Source: an uncultured Alphaproteobacteria bacterium (lineage in GTDB: Bacteria > Pseudomonadota > Alphaproteobacteria > Rhodobacterales > Rhodobacteraceae). From it: a DNA stretch of 64,000 nt. The notes under the pieces were generated by a model. It was given only the letters and a program-made list of their open reading frames with translations. It made no database searches and was not told where the DNA came from. A program made the translations under genes and the position numbers. The stretch covers positions 62,001 through 126,000 of the forward strand of contig CACDWF010000001.1 in assembly GCA_902556405.1 (NCBI GenBank), written 5' to 3'. Shown piece after piece: positions 26,092-35,171 of the stretch (positions are counted from its first letter, which is position 1; every line of letters begins with the position of its first letter).

Positions 26092-27186
26092 TTAATTCCC
26101 TCTTATTGAAGGATGCCAGAATGTTAACCTTTTTTCAATAAAAGTTATTATTCCATAGGTAATAGTGCCGACTAGCGCCGCAACAGTTATTTCAGCCCAA
26201 ACCATATCTAAGTTCATTCTTCCCACCTCAGTTGATATTCTGAACCCTACCCCTACAATAGGTGTTCCAAAAAACTCAGCTACAATTGCTCCTATTAATG
26301 CAAGTGTGGAATTTATTTTAAGCGCATTGAATATAAAGGGAGCAGCTCCATGAAGCCGTAAAAAAAATAAAGTTTGCGAATATGACGCCCCATATGTCTT
26401 CATTAGATCTTTCTCAATTTGACTGCTAATGCTCAAACCCGTTATTGTATTTACAAGCATCGGGAAAAAAGTCATTATCACAACTACCGCTGCCTTAGAC
26501 TCCCAATCAAAACCAAACCACATAACCATAATTGGTGCCACTCCAATAATAGGCAATGCTGAAATAAAATTCCCTATAGGTAATAACCCTCGCTTCAAAA
26601 AAGGAGAGCTATCGATCAAAATAGCAATGAGAAGCCCACTGCTACAACCTATCAAATAACCAATTAAAGCGGATTTTACAAAAGTTTGAATAAAGTCTGC
26701 CCACAATATATCTAGAGAAGCAATAAATTTGATACCAATTACGCTGGGAGAAGGTAATATCACAACTGGAATTTTTAGCCCCACAGTAGCCACCTCCCAG
26801 AAAAAAATTATCCACACACCAAAAAAAATGGGGGCTACAAAGTTTCTTATGGTACTTGAATAATCAGTCTCAAATTGTTTTTGCATTATTTTTTCAACTG
26901 CAAGCCAGCTATACAACCAAGAAGAGAAGATAAGAGGCCAACTTCCAATTGGAAGATCTTCATGTAGATTTAGAATAACAAATATTATTGTGGCTACGCC
27001 AATAAATAAATCGTAATAAAAAGATGCAAAAAAAGGAAAAAAAAGTCTTAGGCCTAATAAAATTCCGACAATAGAAAGTATCAAAACAATGATGTTTGAC
27101 TCTGAAAATGAAATAGTAGAGCTGACGAAGCACATGGCTGAAAAAAATAGAGCAAAAGTTAATAAAATATTGCTAAGCTTCCTCAT
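26092..27186 (-). CDS. ABC transporter permease with N-terminal membrane extension
   Basis: This 364-residue protein consists of about 110 N-terminal residues with four hydrophobic segments, followed by a standard BPD_transp_1 permease of the SsuC/ThiX type. In the permease part PSPSVIGIKF and the EAA coupling loop around MKTYGASYSQTLFFLRLHGAAP are visible. The extra N-terminal helices make it longer than the usual 250-residue member. Its first codons overlap the end of the preceding permease by 14 bases. Together with that partner it forms the importer channel. Confidence 0.9.
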   Translation of the reverse strand: MRKLSNILLTFALFFSAMCFVSSTISFSESNIIVLILSIVGILLGLRLFFPFFASFYYDLFIGVATIIFVILNLHEDLPIGSWPLIFSSWLYSWLAVEKIMQKQFETDYSSTIRNFVAPIFFGVWIIFFWEVATVGLKIPVVILPSPSVIGIKFIASLDILWADFIQTFVKSALIGYLIGCSSGLLIAILIDSSPFLKRGLLPIGNFISALPIIGVAPIMVMWFGFDWESKAAVVVIMTFFPMLVNTITGLSISSQIEKDLMKTYGASYSQTLFFLRLHGAAPFIFNALKINSTLALIGAIVAEFFGTPIVGVGFRISTEVGRMNLDMVWAEITVAALVGTITYGIITFIEKRLTFWHPSIRGN

Positions 27187-28090
27187 TAGTATAGCCCATT
27201 TTTTTTGATACTAAATATCCGATTGCTTGAATGGAAAAAACGAGAGTAGCTGCCAAAATTGATGCCATTATTAACGCGGACCAAATTTGGATTGTCTGAC
27301 CATAATACGATCCAGTTAAAAGGCGTGCCCCAAGACCTGCTACTGCTCCTGTCGGAAGTTCTCCGACGATCGCGCCGACAAGCGATATTGCTATTGCTAC
27401 TTTCATCGATGTAAAAAGAAATGGTACCGATGCTGGTAGTCGTAATTTAAAAAATATGTCAACTTTTGAACTATTATAAGTTTTCATTAAATCTACCAAT
27501 ATAATATCAGGGCTTCTAAGACCTTTCACCATACCAACAACAATAGGAAAAAAACTTAGGTAAGTGGATATCAGTGCTTTCGGAAGAAGGCCAGAAAAAC
27601 CCAATGAATTCAATACTACGATAATCATTGGAGCAATAGCCAATATGGGAATTGTTTGACTTGCTATTATCCAAGGCATCAAGGAACTCTCCATTGCTCG
27701 GTTTTCTACTATGCTTACTGCTAGCACAACTCCTAATACAGTCCCCAGCATAAAACCAACTATGGTAGAGGACAACGTAATCGAACTGTGATAAATCAAT
27801 GACCTTTTTGAGGTAATCTTTTTTTCAACTGTTGTTTTCCAAATTTCTTCTGCTATTTGATGTGGTGCTGGCAATTTCGGTCTCTCTTGAGACATTGTGT
27901 CTAGCACAAGTTTTGAAATATTCCATGAAATGCCCTGCCTGTCATACTTATCTATTTGCATAGCTGAATTTAAATAAATAGTAAAAAAATACCAAACTAC
28001 AGTTAGTAAAAATAGAATAGTTAAAATTGGTAAAATTTTTTCAGCAATTTTCTTCAAAAACTTGTTAGCCCTTATTCTCATTGTAGTCAT
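27173..28090 (-). CDS. ABC transporter permease, second subunit
   Basis: The 305-residue BPD_transp_1 permease has about six membrane helices. A large periplasmic loop (residues 40-90) lies after the first helix, and an EAA loop is recognisable in LMKTYNSSKVDIFFKLRLPASVPF. It belongs to the SsuC/TauC/ThiX-like group that partners NMT1-type binding proteins. Its start overlaps the ATPase gene end by 26 bases; a second ATG three codons in would reduce that to 17. It is translationally coupled to both neighbours. Confidence 0.9.
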   Translation of the reverse strand: MTTMRIRANKFLKKIAEKILPILTILFLLTVVWYFFTIYLNSAMQIDKYDRQGISWNISKLVLDTMSQERPKLPAPHQIAEEIWKTTVEKKITSKRSLIYHSSITLSSTIVGFMLGTVLGVVLAVSIVENRAMESSLMPWIIASQTIPILAIAPMIIVVLNSLGFSGLLPKALISTYLSFFPIVVGMVKGLRSPDIILVDLMKTYNSSKVDIFFKLRLPASVPFLFTSMKVAIAISLVGAIVGELPTGAVAGLGARLLTGSYYGQTIQIWSALIMASILAATLVFSIQAIGYLVSKKMGYTNEEA

Positions 28091-28856
28091 ACCCAGAACG
28101 TAACCCCTCTCTTACTCTCTGCGAAATTGATATAAATTCTTTACTATCTCTTATTTCTAACGAACGAGAAGAAGGAAATGGACTCTTAATAACATCCACA
28201 ATTCTCCCTGGCCTAGGCGACATTACTACAATTTTTGTTGATAGAAACACAGCTTCAGGAATTGAATGCGTTACAAAGCAGATTGTCTTACCAGTTTTTT
28301 GCCAAAGATCCAATAGTTGTTCATTTAGGTGATCTCTTACTATTTCATCTAATGCGCCAAACGGTTCATCCATAAGAAGCAGATCGGCATCAAAAGATAA
28401 GGCTCTAGCAATAGAAGCTCTTTGTTGCATTCCACCAGATAACTGCCATGGAAATTTCTTTTCGAAGCCATTTAATTCTACTAAATTCAGTGACTCACTT
28501 ACCCTTTTCGAAATTTCTTCTCTGCTGTAATTCATGATTTCCAATGGTAAACTTACATTTTTAGATATGTTCCTCCATGGATAAAGACCTGCTGATTGAA
28601 AGACATAGCCATATGCTCTATTGGTTCTTGCCTCATCTGGCGAAACTCCATTCACTAATATGTGTCCCGAGGTAGGTTTCTCTAAAGCTGCAACAGTTCT
28701 CAAAAATGTCGTCTTTCCACAACCTGAGGGTCCAATAAAAGATACAAATTCACCTGCGCCCACTTCTAACGAAATGTTTTTAAGGGCAACAACTTCCTCT
28801 GAACCTCTTCCGAACTTTAATTCAACATTTTTTGCTGAAATTATTTTATCCGTCAT
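28065..28856 (-). CDS. ABC transporter ATPase (SsuB/TauB/ThiZ type)
   Basis: This 263-residue single-domain ATPase has Walker A GPSGCGKTTFLR near residue 43, Q-loop VFQSAGLYPWRN, signature LSGGMQQRASIARAL, Walker B LLLMDEPFGALDE and the H-loop VTHSIPEA. It matches the NitT/TauT family that energises the two permeases downstream. The stop of the upstream dihydropyrimidinase is 6 bases before its start, so catabolic enzyme and importer are probably one operon. Confidence 0.95.
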   Translation of the reverse strand: MTDKIISAKNVELKFGRGSEEVVALKNISLEVGAGEFVSFIGPSGCGKTTFLRTVAALEKPTSGHILVNGVSPDEARTNRAYGYVFQSAGLYPWRNISKNVSLPLEIMNYSREEISKRVSESLNLVELNGFEKKFPWQLSGGMQQRASIARALSFDADLLLMDEPFGALDEIVRDHLNEQLLDLWQKTGKTICFVTHSIPEAVFLSTKIVVMSPRPGRIVDVIKSPFPSSRSLEIRDSKEFISISQRVREGLRSGYDYNENKG

Positions 28857-28862
28857 TTTTTA

Positions 28863-30323
28863 TTAGATGCCAGATGGTATATTTAAAGGGTCTCGTTCGA
28901 TTTTCCTAGGTGTATTAAGCGCCTTCCATTTTGAGACAGCACTATGTAACGCTGGGAACGCAGGTCTTGGGACAAATCTACCTCTTCCTGGTTGAGGACT
29001 AGAGTTTTTACCCCATGCCCAAATGACATCGCCTCTTGATAACGTGTATCTCGGTTGTGCTGTGACTTTGAAACCTTCGAAAACATTGTAGTCTAAAATT
29101 GATTTGTGGGTACTTGTCGAAATTGTTTTAGAAATCTTTGGGTCCCAAACAACAATATCTGCATCTGCGCCTTCTAAAATAGCTCCTTTTTTTGGATAAA
29201 TATTAAGAATTTTAGCAATATTACTTGAAGTAATTGCAACAAACTCTTGTCGGGTTAGACGCCCGGTTTCTACGCCCTCTGTCCAAAGAACTGATAACCT
29301 TTCCTCAAGCCCGTTACTACCATTCGGAATTTTAGTGAAGTCATTTACTCCCATTCTTTTTTGTTCCGTTGAAAACGCGGCATGGTCTGTAGCGACAACT
29401 TGCAGAGACCCAGACTGCAGACCAGCCCATAATCCGTCCTGATGAGATTTGTCTCTAAAGGGAGGCGACATCACCCGTCTAGCGGCATGTTCCCAATCTT
29501 TATTAAAGTACTCGCTCTCATCTAGGGTCAGAAATTGAATAAGGGGCTCACCAAAAACTCTCATACCTTTTTGCCTAGCTCTTCTAATTGCTTCATGGGC
29601 CTGCTCACAAGATACGTGAACAACATACAATGGTACTCCTGCGGCATCTGCTATCATTATTGCTCTATTAGCTGCTTCACCTTCTACCTCTGGCGGTCTT
29701 GAGTATGCATGCCCCTCAGGACCAGTTACTCCGTCTTGAAGATATTTTTGTTGAAGCTCGGCGACAATATCACCATTTTCTGCATGAACCATTGGCAGAG
29801 CACCGATAGCGGCACATCTTTTAAAAGATGCAAACATTTCATCATCTTCAATCATTAAGGCTCCTTTATAAGCCATAAAATGCTTGAAGGAATTCACTCC
29901 CATATCAACTACCTTTGGCATATCATCAAAAATCTGTTCAGACCAACCGGTAACAGCCATGTGATAACCAATGTCAGAACAAATTTGAGGCTCTGATTTT
30001 CTATGCCACTCCTTTACCGCATTAACCAAGCTGCCATCCTCTCCTGGAAGACAGAAGTCTACTAACATCGTTGTTCCGCCGACTGCGGCTGCCCAGGTGC
30101 CTGTTTCAAAAGTCTCAGCGGCAGTGGTTCCCATAAATGGCATCTCAAGGTGTGTATGTGGGTCTATTCCACCGGGGATCACGTAAGCGCCTTCGGCGTC
30201 AATGGTTTCATCCCCTTTTAGATTTTCCCCAATCTGCTTAATTTTTTCATTTTCTATTAACACGTCGGCTTTCCACTCTCTGTCAGCTGTTACAATGGTT
30301 CCACCCTTTATCACTTTAGTCAT
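28863..30323 (-). CDS. hydA: dihydropyrimidinase (hydantoinase-type amidohydrolase)
   Basis: The enzyme opens 5,6-dihydrouracil or dihydrothymine, and often hydantoins, to N-carbamoyl-beta-amino acids. The 486-residue length is normal. The binuclear metal site is visible: HTHLEM near residue 57, the lysine to be carboxylated in FKHFMAYKGA near 150, VHAENGD, VVHVSC and ATDHAAF (catalytic Asp). GGGAGG lies a few bases before the ATG. It sits between the M20 carbamoyl hydrolase and the ABC importer, so together they would import a pyrimidine-type ring and cleave it. Allantoinase or D-hydantoinase activity is an alternative. Confidence 0.93.
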   Translation of the reverse strand: MTKVIKGGTIVTADREWKADVLIENEKIKQIGENLKGDETIDAEGAYVIPGGIDPHTHLEMPFMGTTAAETFETGTWAAAVGGTTMLVDFCLPGEDGSLVNAVKEWHRKSEPQICSDIGYHMAVTGWSEQIFDDMPKVVDMGVNSFKHFMAYKGALMIEDDEMFASFKRCAAIGALPMVHAENGDIVAELQQKYLQDGVTGPEGHAYSRPPEVEGEAANRAIMIADAAGVPLYVVHVSCEQAHEAIRRARQKGMRVFGEPLIQFLTLDESEYFNKDWEHAARRVMSPPFRDKSHQDGLWAGLQSGSLQVVATDHAAFSTEQKRMGVNDFTKIPNGSNGLEERLSVLWTEGVETGRLTRQEFVAITSSNIAKILNIYPKKGAILEGADADIVVWDPKISKTISTSTHKSILDYNVFEGFKVTAQPRYTLSRGDVIWAWGKNSSPQPGRGRFVPRPAFPALHSAVSKWKALNTPRKIERDPLNIPSGI

Positions 30324-30336
30324 TTTACCCTCCCAA

Positions 30337-31584
30337 TTAAACTATTTCCGCAGCCTCTAATACTGCATGCAATAAAACATCGGCACCAGCTGAAGCCCAC
30401 TTTTCGGATATCTCTTCCGCTTCATTGTGGCTCAAACCGTCGACGCACGGGCACATTATCATAGCCGTTGGTGCTACCTTATTTATCCAGCAAGCGTCGT
30501 GCCCAGCTCCCGATATAATATTTTTATGTGAGTACCCTAATCTCTCAGCGGCTCTTCTAACTTTGTCTACACAGCCTTCATCAAAAGTCACGGGGTCAAA
30601 ATGCCCAACCTTTTCAAATTCCACAGCCAATTCCAAATCAGAAGCAATTTTCTTAGCTCCTTCATATAGACGTTTTTCCATATCATCCTGGACGTCAAAT
30701 GATGGAGATCTAAAATCTATAGTGAACACCACTCTCCCGGGAATTATGTTTCTACTATTAGGAAACACATCGCATTGACCTATTCCACCAACTGCGGATG
30801 GTTGGTGGCTCATAGCGATCTCTTGAACAAGCTCTGTAATCCTAGCCATACCTAGACCAGCATTTTTACGCATCGGCATAGGGGTTGATCCCGTATGACT
30901 TTCTCGACCATTAAGTGTTACTTGTATCCAATTTAGGCCTTGTCCATGGGTCACAACGCCAATATCTTTATTTTCAGCTTCTAATATTGGCCCTTGCTCT
31001 ATGTGGAGTTCGAAAAAAGCATGCATTTTTCGTGACCCTACTTCTTCGTCACCAATCCATCCGATGCGCTTGATTTCTTCTCCAAACGTTTTTCCAGCTG
31101 CATCCTTTCTATCATAAGCCCATTGGAGATCATGTATTCCTGCAAAAACTCCCGATGCCATCATTGGAGGAGCAAAGCGAGTTCCCTCTTCATTTGTAAA
31201 ATTTACGACAACAATTGGGTGCTTTGTTTTTATATCAAGTTCATTGAGTGTTCTTATTATTTCCAACCCACCCAGAACTCCTAAAACTCCATCATACTTA
31301 CCGCCAGTTGGCTGGGTATCAAGATGGCTTCCAACGTAAACAGGTAAAGCATTTGGGTCTGTTCCTTCACGTCTAGCGAACATTGTTCCCATTTTGTCAA
31401 CACCCATTTCCAAATTTTCTTTATCACACCACTTTTGAAACAACACTCGTCCTTCTGCGTCTTCGTCTGTGAGTGTTTGTCTGTTGTTTCCACCTGCAAC
31501 ACCGGGACCTATTTTTGCCATCTCCATTAGGGAGTCCCAAAGACGAGATGAATTTATTTTTAAATTAGCTGCTGGTGTTGACAT
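30337..31584 (-). CDS. M20-family carbamoyl-amide hydrolase (beta-ureidopropionase/AllC-like)
   Basis: This 415-residue zinc hydrolase belongs to the group containing beta-ureidopropionase, N-carbamoyl-L-amino-acid hydrolase and allantoate amidohydrolase. Metal-site motifs are GSHLDTQPTGGKYDGVLG, FTNEEGTRF and ELHIEQGPILE, with HDACWI near the C terminus. It would hydrolyse the product of the adjacent dihydropyrimidinase to beta-alanine, CO2 and ammonia. The gap to that gene is 13 bases. An RBS (AAGAGGATC) precedes the ATG. Assignment to ureidopropionase rests on context, because these activities are hard to separate by sequence. Confidence 0.92.
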   Translation of the reverse strand: MSTPAANLKINSSRLWDSLMEMAKIGPGVAGGNNRQTLTDEDAEGRVLFQKWCDKENLEMGVDKMGTMFARREGTDPNALPVYVGSHLDTQPTGGKYDGVLGVLGGLEIIRTLNELDIKTKHPIVVVNFTNEEGTRFAPPMMASGVFAGIHDLQWAYDRKDAAGKTFGEEIKRIGWIGDEEVGSRKMHAFFELHIEQGPILEAENKDIGVVTHGQGLNWIQVTLNGRESHTGSTPMPMRKNAGLGMARITELVQEIAMSHQPSAVGGIGQCDVFPNSRNIIPGRVVFTIDFRSPSFDVQDDMEKRLYEGAKKIASDLELAVEFEKVGHFDPVTFDEGCVDKVRRAAERLGYSHKNIISGAGHDACWINKVAPTAMIMCPCVDGLSHNEAEEISEKWASAGADVLLHAVLEAAEIV

Positions 31585-31603
31585 TCGATCCTCTTAATAA
31601 ATT

Positions 31604-32515
31604 TTATATCTTCGCCTTTGTATTATCACTAATTAGCATTAATAATGCAAAGGCAATTATAAAGCCTCCAAAAATTATGTTTGCATTTGGAAAGCTTGAG
31701 TTAATAATTATCTCTCCTAGTGCCACCCAAAAGGGAACAGCATAGGTGTAGGCCATTACTTTTGAAGCACTGATTTTTTTTGCTGCAAACTGAATTAAGA
31801 AAAAAGTAAAAGCTGTCGCAAATGTTGCCAAGTAAATTATAGTTATCCAAATCAATGGAGATAAGCTGAGCCAATTTGTTTCTACAACGTCACTAGTAAA
31901 CATTAATATGAGTAGTAGGAATCCAGCACTTAAAGTTCCTAGTGTTTGCGTCGCTGCATTTTCTCCTTTGTTGAGAACAGGGATTAAAATAGCATATAGA
32001 GCGTGTCCAACACACCCCCAAAAAAAAAGTAGTTCGCCATAGCCTATTCGAAATGCTATAAGGTTTCCTAGATTGCCTTCGAAAATTACCCAAATTGCTC
32101 CAATTGCTCCAAGTGAAATCGCGACAAACGCCTTGAGTGTCACTTTTTTGTTTAAAAAATATTCAAAAAAAAGTGCAATAAAAGGGGTGAGCGTAAAAAC
32201 TACAGCCAGTGATAGAGAAGAAGCTGTTTTTAGCGCTTCGAACATTAAAACAAAATAGATAACTATGCTTAATCCGAGAATGAGAAATCGCCATGGTTTT
32301 TTAAAGTCCTCTTTCTTTAGTTTTTTTGAGATGTATAATAATGTTCCCATTACACTTGCCCCTATCAAAAACCTTGCTGCTGTTATGGCTCCTGGTTCTA
32401 TATCATTTGCAACCATCGCACCTAAAATGTAAGAAACCGATACACAAAGGGAGAAAAGAAGCATTGCCCCGTGTCCCCAAACCTCTGATGTCTCTACTGA
32501 TATTTTTTTTTTCAA
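31604..32515 (-). CDS. EamA/DMT-family transporter
   Basis: The 303-residue protein has ten membrane helices in two EamA repeats. The end-of-repeat pattern appears as FTLTPFIALFFEYFLNKKVTLKA near residue 120 and as YTYAVPFWVALGEII in the second repeat. It lies between the LLM oxidoreductase and the M20 hydrolase, all minus strand, with only 19 bases to the latter. It may export or import an intermediate of the same pathway, such as a carbamoyl or amino acid, but there is no direct evidence of substrate. Confidence 0.87.
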   Translation of the reverse strand: MKKKISVETSEVWGHGAMLLFSLCVSVSYILGAMVANDIEPGAITAARFLIGASVMGTLLYISKKLKKEDFKKPWRFLILGLSIVIYFVLMFEALKTASSLSLAVVFTLTPFIALFFEYFLNKKVTLKAFVAISLGAIGAIWVIFEGNLGNLIAFRIGYGELLFFWGCVGHALYAILIPVLNKGENAATQTLGTLSAGFLLLILMFTSDVVETNWLSLSPLIWITIIYLATFATAFTFFLIQFAAKKISASKVMAYTYAVPFWVALGEIIINSSFPNANIIFGGFIIAFALLMLISDNTKAKI

Positions 32516-32612
32516 GAGCTAATTAACCTAAAACATTCCCCAAGTTATATTTGTGATGCTGTTTTTACAGCTAAGAAATAGAAAAAGTCTGTTTTACAAT
32601 AACTGAGGCATT

Positions 32613-33614
32613 TTATGAAAAAGCTGGTATTACATTTTCGCCATATTCTGCGATAATTCTTTCCTCGTCTCCACTATCCAGATAAATATTGAATTGGGTT
32701 ACTCCGAGATCTTTCAACGTTTTTAGTTTTTTTACATGTTGATCAGCGGTTCCCAAAACACAAAATTCTTCAACTATTTCATCTGTGATAAACTCTAAAT
32801 AGGGATTGTCGCTCTGGCCATGCTTAGAGTAATCATAGCCACGGCGATCTTTAATGTAGTCCGTAAGGCTGTTGGGAATGTCTTTGTTATCTTCACCATA
32901 CTTCTCAACTATATCAGCTACGTGATTTCCAACCATTGCGGGGAACCACTTTACTTTTTCAATACTTTCCGCTCTGTCTCCAAAGTAAGCAGGTGCGGCC
33001 ACCATTACCTTGTAGTCTGACATATCACGTCCGTGTTCTTCTCCTGCCTTTACCGCTTGATCTCTGAGCCACTTGCAAACGGTTGGAGAAGCAATTTGAA
33101 GCACCAAACCATCTCCAACTTTTCCCGCAGACGTAAGAGCCTTTGGGCCGTATGCAGCTACCCAGACTGGTAATTCGTATCCTTCAGCCCATGGGAATTG
33201 GATTGGGTTTGGAACATCACCATACTGAACTTCATCACCCTTCACCATTGCCTTAACTTTTAAAATAAATTCCTCCATTCGTGCTAGGTTAGAAGGCTTC
33301 TTTCCCATCACGCGAACAGCGCTATCCCCTCTTCCAACACCGATATCAAAACGTCCATTCGATTGTAAAGCAAGTGAGCCAAACATTGATGCCGCTAAAG
33401 ACCAGTCTCTGGTGTTGGGGTTTGTTACACACGGTCCAAACCTCATTTTTTTTGTGTGTTCCATACACATGGCCATTTGAGCAAAACTTTCTCTCCAAAG
33501 TATATGGCTATCATAGAACCAGCAATAGGTGAAGCCGGCGCTTTCTGCCAATCTGACCAGTGCTTTTGCGCGATCTGGTTGAACAAACCCTTTAAAACAA
33601 ATCGCAAATTCCAT
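32613..33614 (-). CDS. F420-type LLM-class oxidoreductase
   Basis: The 333-residue protein is a luciferase-like TIM-barrel enzyme. It opens MEFAICFKGFVQP and contains the family stretches NTRDWSLAAS, NGRFDIGVGRGDSAVRVMGKKP near residue 90, and VAAYGPKALTSAGKVGDG near 170. These resemble methylene-tetrahydromethanopterin reductase and other F420-dependent LLM enzymes rather than FMN monooxygenases. From memory it fits the proteobacterial CPS_4043-like subgroup of unknown reaction. GGAGGAAG lies before the ATG. It follows genes for F420:NADP oxidoreductase, CofE and CofD and precedes pyrimidine-cleavage genes, so the substrate may be a pyrimidine (hypothesis). Confidence 0.88.
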   Translation of the reverse strand: MEFAICFKGFVQPDRAKALVRLAESAGFTYCWFYDSHILWRESFAQMAMCMEHTKKMRFGPCVTNPNTRDWSLAASMFGSLALQSNGRFDIGVGRGDSAVRVMGKKPSNLARMEEFILKVKAMVKGDEVQYGDVPNPIQFPWAEGYELPVWVAAYGPKALTSAGKVGDGLVLQIASPTVCKWLRDQAVKAGEEHGRDMSDYKVMVAAPAYFGDRAESIEKVKWFPAMVGNHVADIVEKYGEDNKDIPNSLTDYIKDRRGYDYSKHGQSDNPYLEFITDEIVEEFCVLGTADQHVKKLKTLKDLGVTQFNIYLDSGDEERIIAEYGENVIPAFS

Positions 33615-33629
33615 TTCTTCCTCCTTATT

Positions 33630-34298
33630 TTATTCCTCTGGTGGCCAAATTTTTATTCCGGCATGTGAAAAGGGCACCGCTTTGGACATATTTATTCTTA
33701 TCAATATAGGCGTTAGAGCCTCTAAACATCTTGCTGATGTTGCATCTCCAGCATTGTAAGCTTGGACTTCTAAATTTTTCAACAATTCTATAGTTTCTAA
33801 TCGAGCATCCAAATTATTTCCGCAGACTAAGATATCACAATTAATTTTTTTCTCTAAGTGATTTAGTGTATTTGCGGAAACATTATGAAGAGTACCAACC
33901 ACTGGTATATCAGGCCCTAATATGGCTTGAGCTGCTTCTGTAGCTGAGCCTTCAGGGGGCATAGCTACTTTTCTGGGGTTTCCGTCTTCCAATGGAACCA
34001 CTATGTCAACAAGTACCTTTTCCGCTAGCATGTCTTTGATTTCAGAAAGTGTATTGTTGTGACCACTCCAAGGTACTGAAAATATTACAAACTTGTCCGT
34101 GAATGCTATTGCTTCGCTATTCGAAAGCCCAGTTATCGATCCCTCGAGGTTTTGGTTTTTTGATGTTAAACTATCTGCAACTTCGATAGCTCTGCACTCA
34201 TCACGTGATCCCAAAGCAACTTCAAAACCTGCCTGAGCAAATCTAAGGGCAAGGCCTTTACCTTGGGGCCCAGTTCCTCCAATAATTGATAATTTCAT
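33630..34298 (-). CDS. F420H2:NADP oxidoreductase-like protein
   Basis: This 222-residue protein has an N-terminal dinucleotide fold beginning [15 protein letters not shown], followed by the SRD segment that in this family selects [13 protein letters not shown] and [10 protein letters not shown] segments lie further on. This size and layout match the NPDP-dependent F420 reductases (Fno) that exchange hydride between NADPH and F420. Its ATG overlaps the CofE stop by four bases, and it lies 15 bases upstream of the LLM gene. It would supply reduced F420 to, or recycle it from, the LLM oxidoreductase. Confidence 0.86.
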   Translation of the reverse strand: MKLSIIGGTGPQGKGLALRFAQAGFEVALGSRDECRAIEVADSLTSKNQNLEGSITGLSNSEAIAFTDKFVIFSVPWSGHNNTLSEIKDMLAEKVLVDIVVPLEDGNPRKVAMPPEGSATEAAQAILGPDIPVVGTLHNVSANTLNHLEKKINCDILVCGNNLDARLETIELLKNLEVQAYNAGDATSARCLEALTPILIRINMSKAVPFSHAGIKIWPPEE

Positions 34299-35074
34299 CT
34301 AAACATATCCTCATTTTGTTTCCGTAAAATATCGTTCGCAGAGCCATATTTGCCACTCCAGCTAAGCCCTCTTAGTAAAATGGCAGGGCATTTCCCTGCT
34401 TTACTCATTAGGAGGCCTGAAGATGCTGCTATTTCATCACAAAAAGCTGGTTCTGTCACGTATAATTGATGTCCCCAAGCATCGCTGGTTCCCTGTTTTT
34501 TTTTGGTTGCGGGTAGTCCTGAGACACCTATAGCAACATTGACTTGTCCAATTCTCCATGGTCTTCCAAAGGTGTCGCTCATAACTATCCCCAAGTTCTC
34601 CACATCAAAATGATTTTTAAGGTTATCTCTTAAAACTTGCACACTAAGGTCAGGATTTTTTGGGACGGTTATCACTGTTTCGTGACCTTCTATATTGGAT
34701 TCGTCAACTCCCGCATTAGCGCAGATAAATCCAAGTTTATGCTGGCATATAAGAGTTCCTTCATTTTGTTCCTCTCTCTTAAAAGAGCGAATAATATTGT
34801 TACTCTCTTGCAATACGACTTCGACCTTTCTTGGGTCCTTGTTAAGGCTTTTCCCGAGTTCGATTGCCTTTACGGAGGGAGAAATTTCTTTTAATTTTAT
34901 TATGCATCCCTCAGCTTTTGAAAATATTTTGTGTGCTATACAAATAACGTCAAATTCTTTTAAACACATAGATGATTTGTTTAAAGCAGAAATAAGAATG
35001 CCACTAATGTCGTCACCTTTATAAATGTCAGGAATATTTGGGATTATATTTAAATTTATCGTTGAATCTGACAT
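34295..35074 (-). CDS. cofE: coenzyme F420-0:L-glutamate ligase
   Basis: CofE adds one or more glutamates to F420-0 with GTP. The 259-residue length is normal for the stand-alone archaeal-type enzyme (actinobacterial FbiB is a longer fusion). Diagnostic segments are [10 protein letters not shown] near residue 52, [10 protein letters not shown] near 115, [18 protein letters not shown] near 163 and [19 protein letters not shown] near 215. It overlaps the downstream reductase by ATGA. CofD is encoded 97 bases upstream. Presence of CofE strongly suggests that the organism makes F420 itself. Confidence 0.93.
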   Translation of the reverse strand: MSDSTINLNIIPNIPDIYKGDDISGILISALNKSSMCLKEFDVICIAHKIFSKAEGCIIKLKEISPSVKAIELGKSLNKDPRKVEVVLQESNNIIRSFKREEQNEGTLICQHKLGFICANAGVDESNIEGHETVITVPKNPDLSVQVLRDNLKNHFDVENLGIVMSDTFGRPWRIGQVNVAIGVSGLPATKKKQGTSDAWGHQLYVTEPAFCDEIAASSGLLMSKAGKCPAILLRGLSWSGKYGSANDILRKQNEDMFR

Positions 35075-35171
35075 ATTCTCTAATATCTACCTTAAACTGC
35101 AATTATATAAATTACATATTCAAATCTGTAATTACCTTTTTCAAAAAAAAGTTTTAAAGTTTTTTTGGAAA

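Noticed and set aside
28065-28866. 81-codon plus-strand frame over the ABC ATPase
   Set aside because: Antisense to the Walker A region of an intact ATPase; no independent support.
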